24,144 bases of DNA from DASUSH01 sp036375215 (lineage in GTDB: Bacteria; Actinomycetota; Thermoleophilia; Solirubrobacterales; 70-9): assembly GCA_036375215.1 (NCBI GenBank), contig DASUSH010000001.1, positions 1 through 24,144 on the forward strand. The letters are read 5' to 3'. The translations under genes were made by a program, and so were the position numbers. Shown piece by piece: positions 23,428 through 24,144 of the stretch (the first letter of the stretch is position 1; every line of letters starts with the position of its first letter). The notes beneath the pieces are model-generated. The model had not been told where the DNA came from. It did no database searches and saw nothing but the letters and a program-made list of their open reading frames with translations.

Positions 23428-23645
23428 CCGGCGGCTTCGAGGGCGTCGGCGTGCTCCCGGAACATCTCCCAGAAGACGACCCTCCGCCCGCGCAGCGTGA
23501 AGACGCTCGTCATCTCCATCTTGGTCGTGAGGCCGTGGCCGACACCAGGCCAGATGAACCTCATCACGACTCGATCGGCGAGTTCGACGAGGTCACCGAT
23601 CGGCTCCACCCTGTCTTGATGGGCGACGTGGAAGCCGTCCGTCAC
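23415..23645 (-). pseudogene. Truncated SnoaL/NTF2-like protein, C-terminal half only
   Basis: The 76-residue frame (GTG at 23645) matches the second half of SnoaL-like proteins: EPIGDLVELADRVVMRFIWPGVGHG, then TKMEMTSVFTLRGRRVVFWEMF, then HADALEAAG. Complete members have about 110-140 residues; the first helices and strands are missing, and the bases immediately upstream belong to the acyl-CoA-dehydrogenase-like gene, which ends five bases before this frame. Codons such as CAA, CAT, AGG and CGA are commoner here than in neighbours, consistent with relaxed selection. I therefore call a gene remnant. A short functional protein fused or paired with another chain is possible but less likely. Confidence 0.55.
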
Positions 23646-23649
23646 GGAC

Positions 23650-24144
23650 TCAGAGCTGGGTCGTGTCGGTCTCGAGGCCGAGCAGGAGGCGGCCGCCGAG
23701 CTCGTTGACCGCCGGCGCGACGAGCATGTGGCGGTTCGCGACCTGGACGTCGCGGAAGGCGCGCTCGAGCGGCGAGCCCTCGTAGACGCCGCTCACCCCG
23801 GCGAGCTCGTGGGCCGTCGTCGTGACGAGCGCCGCGGTGCGGGCCGCGTGGGTCGCCGCGAGCCGCAGTGCCAGCCTGCGATCGAGGCCGACCTCGCCCC
23901 GCTCGCTCGCCTGCGCCCAGGCGGCGGCGACCGCGTCATCGACGAGCGCGCGGGCCGCCCGCAGCGCCGCCTCGGCCTCCCCCACCCGGGCCTGGGTGGT
24001 CGAACGCTCAGCGAGCTTGCGCCTGCTCGCGGTCGGCGTCTTCTCGGTCGCGAGCATCACCAGCTCGTCGAGGGCGGCGCGGGCGATCCCCGTGCAGACC
24101 GCGCCGATCGCGAGGGCGAGCACGCCGAACACCGGGAAGCGGTA
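23650..24144 (-). CDS. Acyl-CoA-dehydrogenase-fold flavoprotein, C-terminal part, N-terminus beyond the window
   Basis: The minus strand is open from the right edge to a TGA at 23650, giving the last 164 residues. They form the C-terminal helical domain of the acyl-CoA dehydrogenase fold: YRFPVFGVLALAIGAVCTGIARAALDEL is its first helix, and YEGSPLERAFRDVQVANRHMLVAP is typical of the Acyl-CoA_dh_2 type found in two-component flavin monooxygenases (HpaB/HsaA/DszC-like), where His and Arg near this position contact substrate or flavin. True acyl-CoA dehydrogenases usually have a different ending. It is likely a flavin-dependent hydroxylase or desulfurase, but FAD/FMN-binding parts are outside the window. 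Confidence 0.75.
   Translation of the reverse strand, partial: YRFPVFGVLALAIGAVCTGIARAALDELVMLATEKTPTASRRKLAERSTTQARVGEAEAALRAARALVDDAVAAAWAQASERGEVGLDRRLALRLAATHAARTAALVTTTAHELAGVSGVYEGSPLERAFRDVQVANRHMLVAPAVNELGGRLLLGLETDTTQL

Overview
The window is very GC-rich chromosomal DNA with long shadow frames on both strands, GTG starts, strong G/C bias at third codon positions and several putative leaderless genes. Together with an actinobacterial-style MlaD/MCE protein and Leu/Val dehydrogenase, this suggests a deep-branching actinobacterium. Thermoleophilia (Solirubrobacterales or relatives) is my best guess, inferred from gene style only. I see no phage, IS or CRISPR content; it reads as core metabolism.

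Layout. 1-3419 (minus strand): 5' part of an MlaD/MCE-like gene running off the left edge, a small secreted protein, tRNA-Lys(UUU), a fused thiS-thiG, and thiO behind a TPP riboswitch. 3524-4810: thiE diverges from thiO across a very short promoter region and is followed by a small membrane protein gene. 4840-6213: lpd (E3). 6347-8139: a short run of VOC protein, DsbA/HCCA-isomerase-like protein and an EEP-fold hydrolase. 8136-10607 (minus): a secreted GH31 glycosidase. 10667-14243: pyruvate-dehydrogenase-type E1alpha, E1beta, E2. 14273-15707: D,D-carboxypeptidase and an SRPBCC-like protein. 15754-20388: a structured 5' leader, then branched-chain-type 2-oxoacid dehydrogenase E1alpha, E1beta, E2 and a Leu/Val dehydrogenase, tightly packed. 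20402-22077: lipB-lipA. 22122-23402: MFS transporter. 23415-24144 (minus): a truncated SnoaL-like reading frame and the C-terminal part of an acyl-CoA-dehydrogenase-fold flavoprotein running off the right edge.

How the genes fit together. Two 2-oxoacid dehydrogenase complexes lack their own E3 and probably share the single lpd. Their E1 needs thiamine diphosphate (thiE, thiSG, thiO nearby) and their E2 needs lipoate (lipB-lipA directly downstream of the branched-chain operon). The amino-acid dehydrogenase would make the branched-chain 2-oxoacids that the second complex oxidises. The neighbourhood is therefore a cofactor-plus-enzyme cluster.

Most interesting points: (1) the 150-nt leader of the branched-chain operon, with two tandem hairpins carrying almost identical 13-nt loops and a 10-nt repeat that could switch the ribosome-binding site between free and paired; (2) a GGGGTCTGACCCC palindromic repeat inserted in frame in the E2 linker; (3) the ThiS-ThiG fusion with an internal Gly-Gly; (4) back-to-back thi promoters with putative -10 boxes only 6 bp apart, one driving a riboswitch transcript and the other a probably leaderless thiE.
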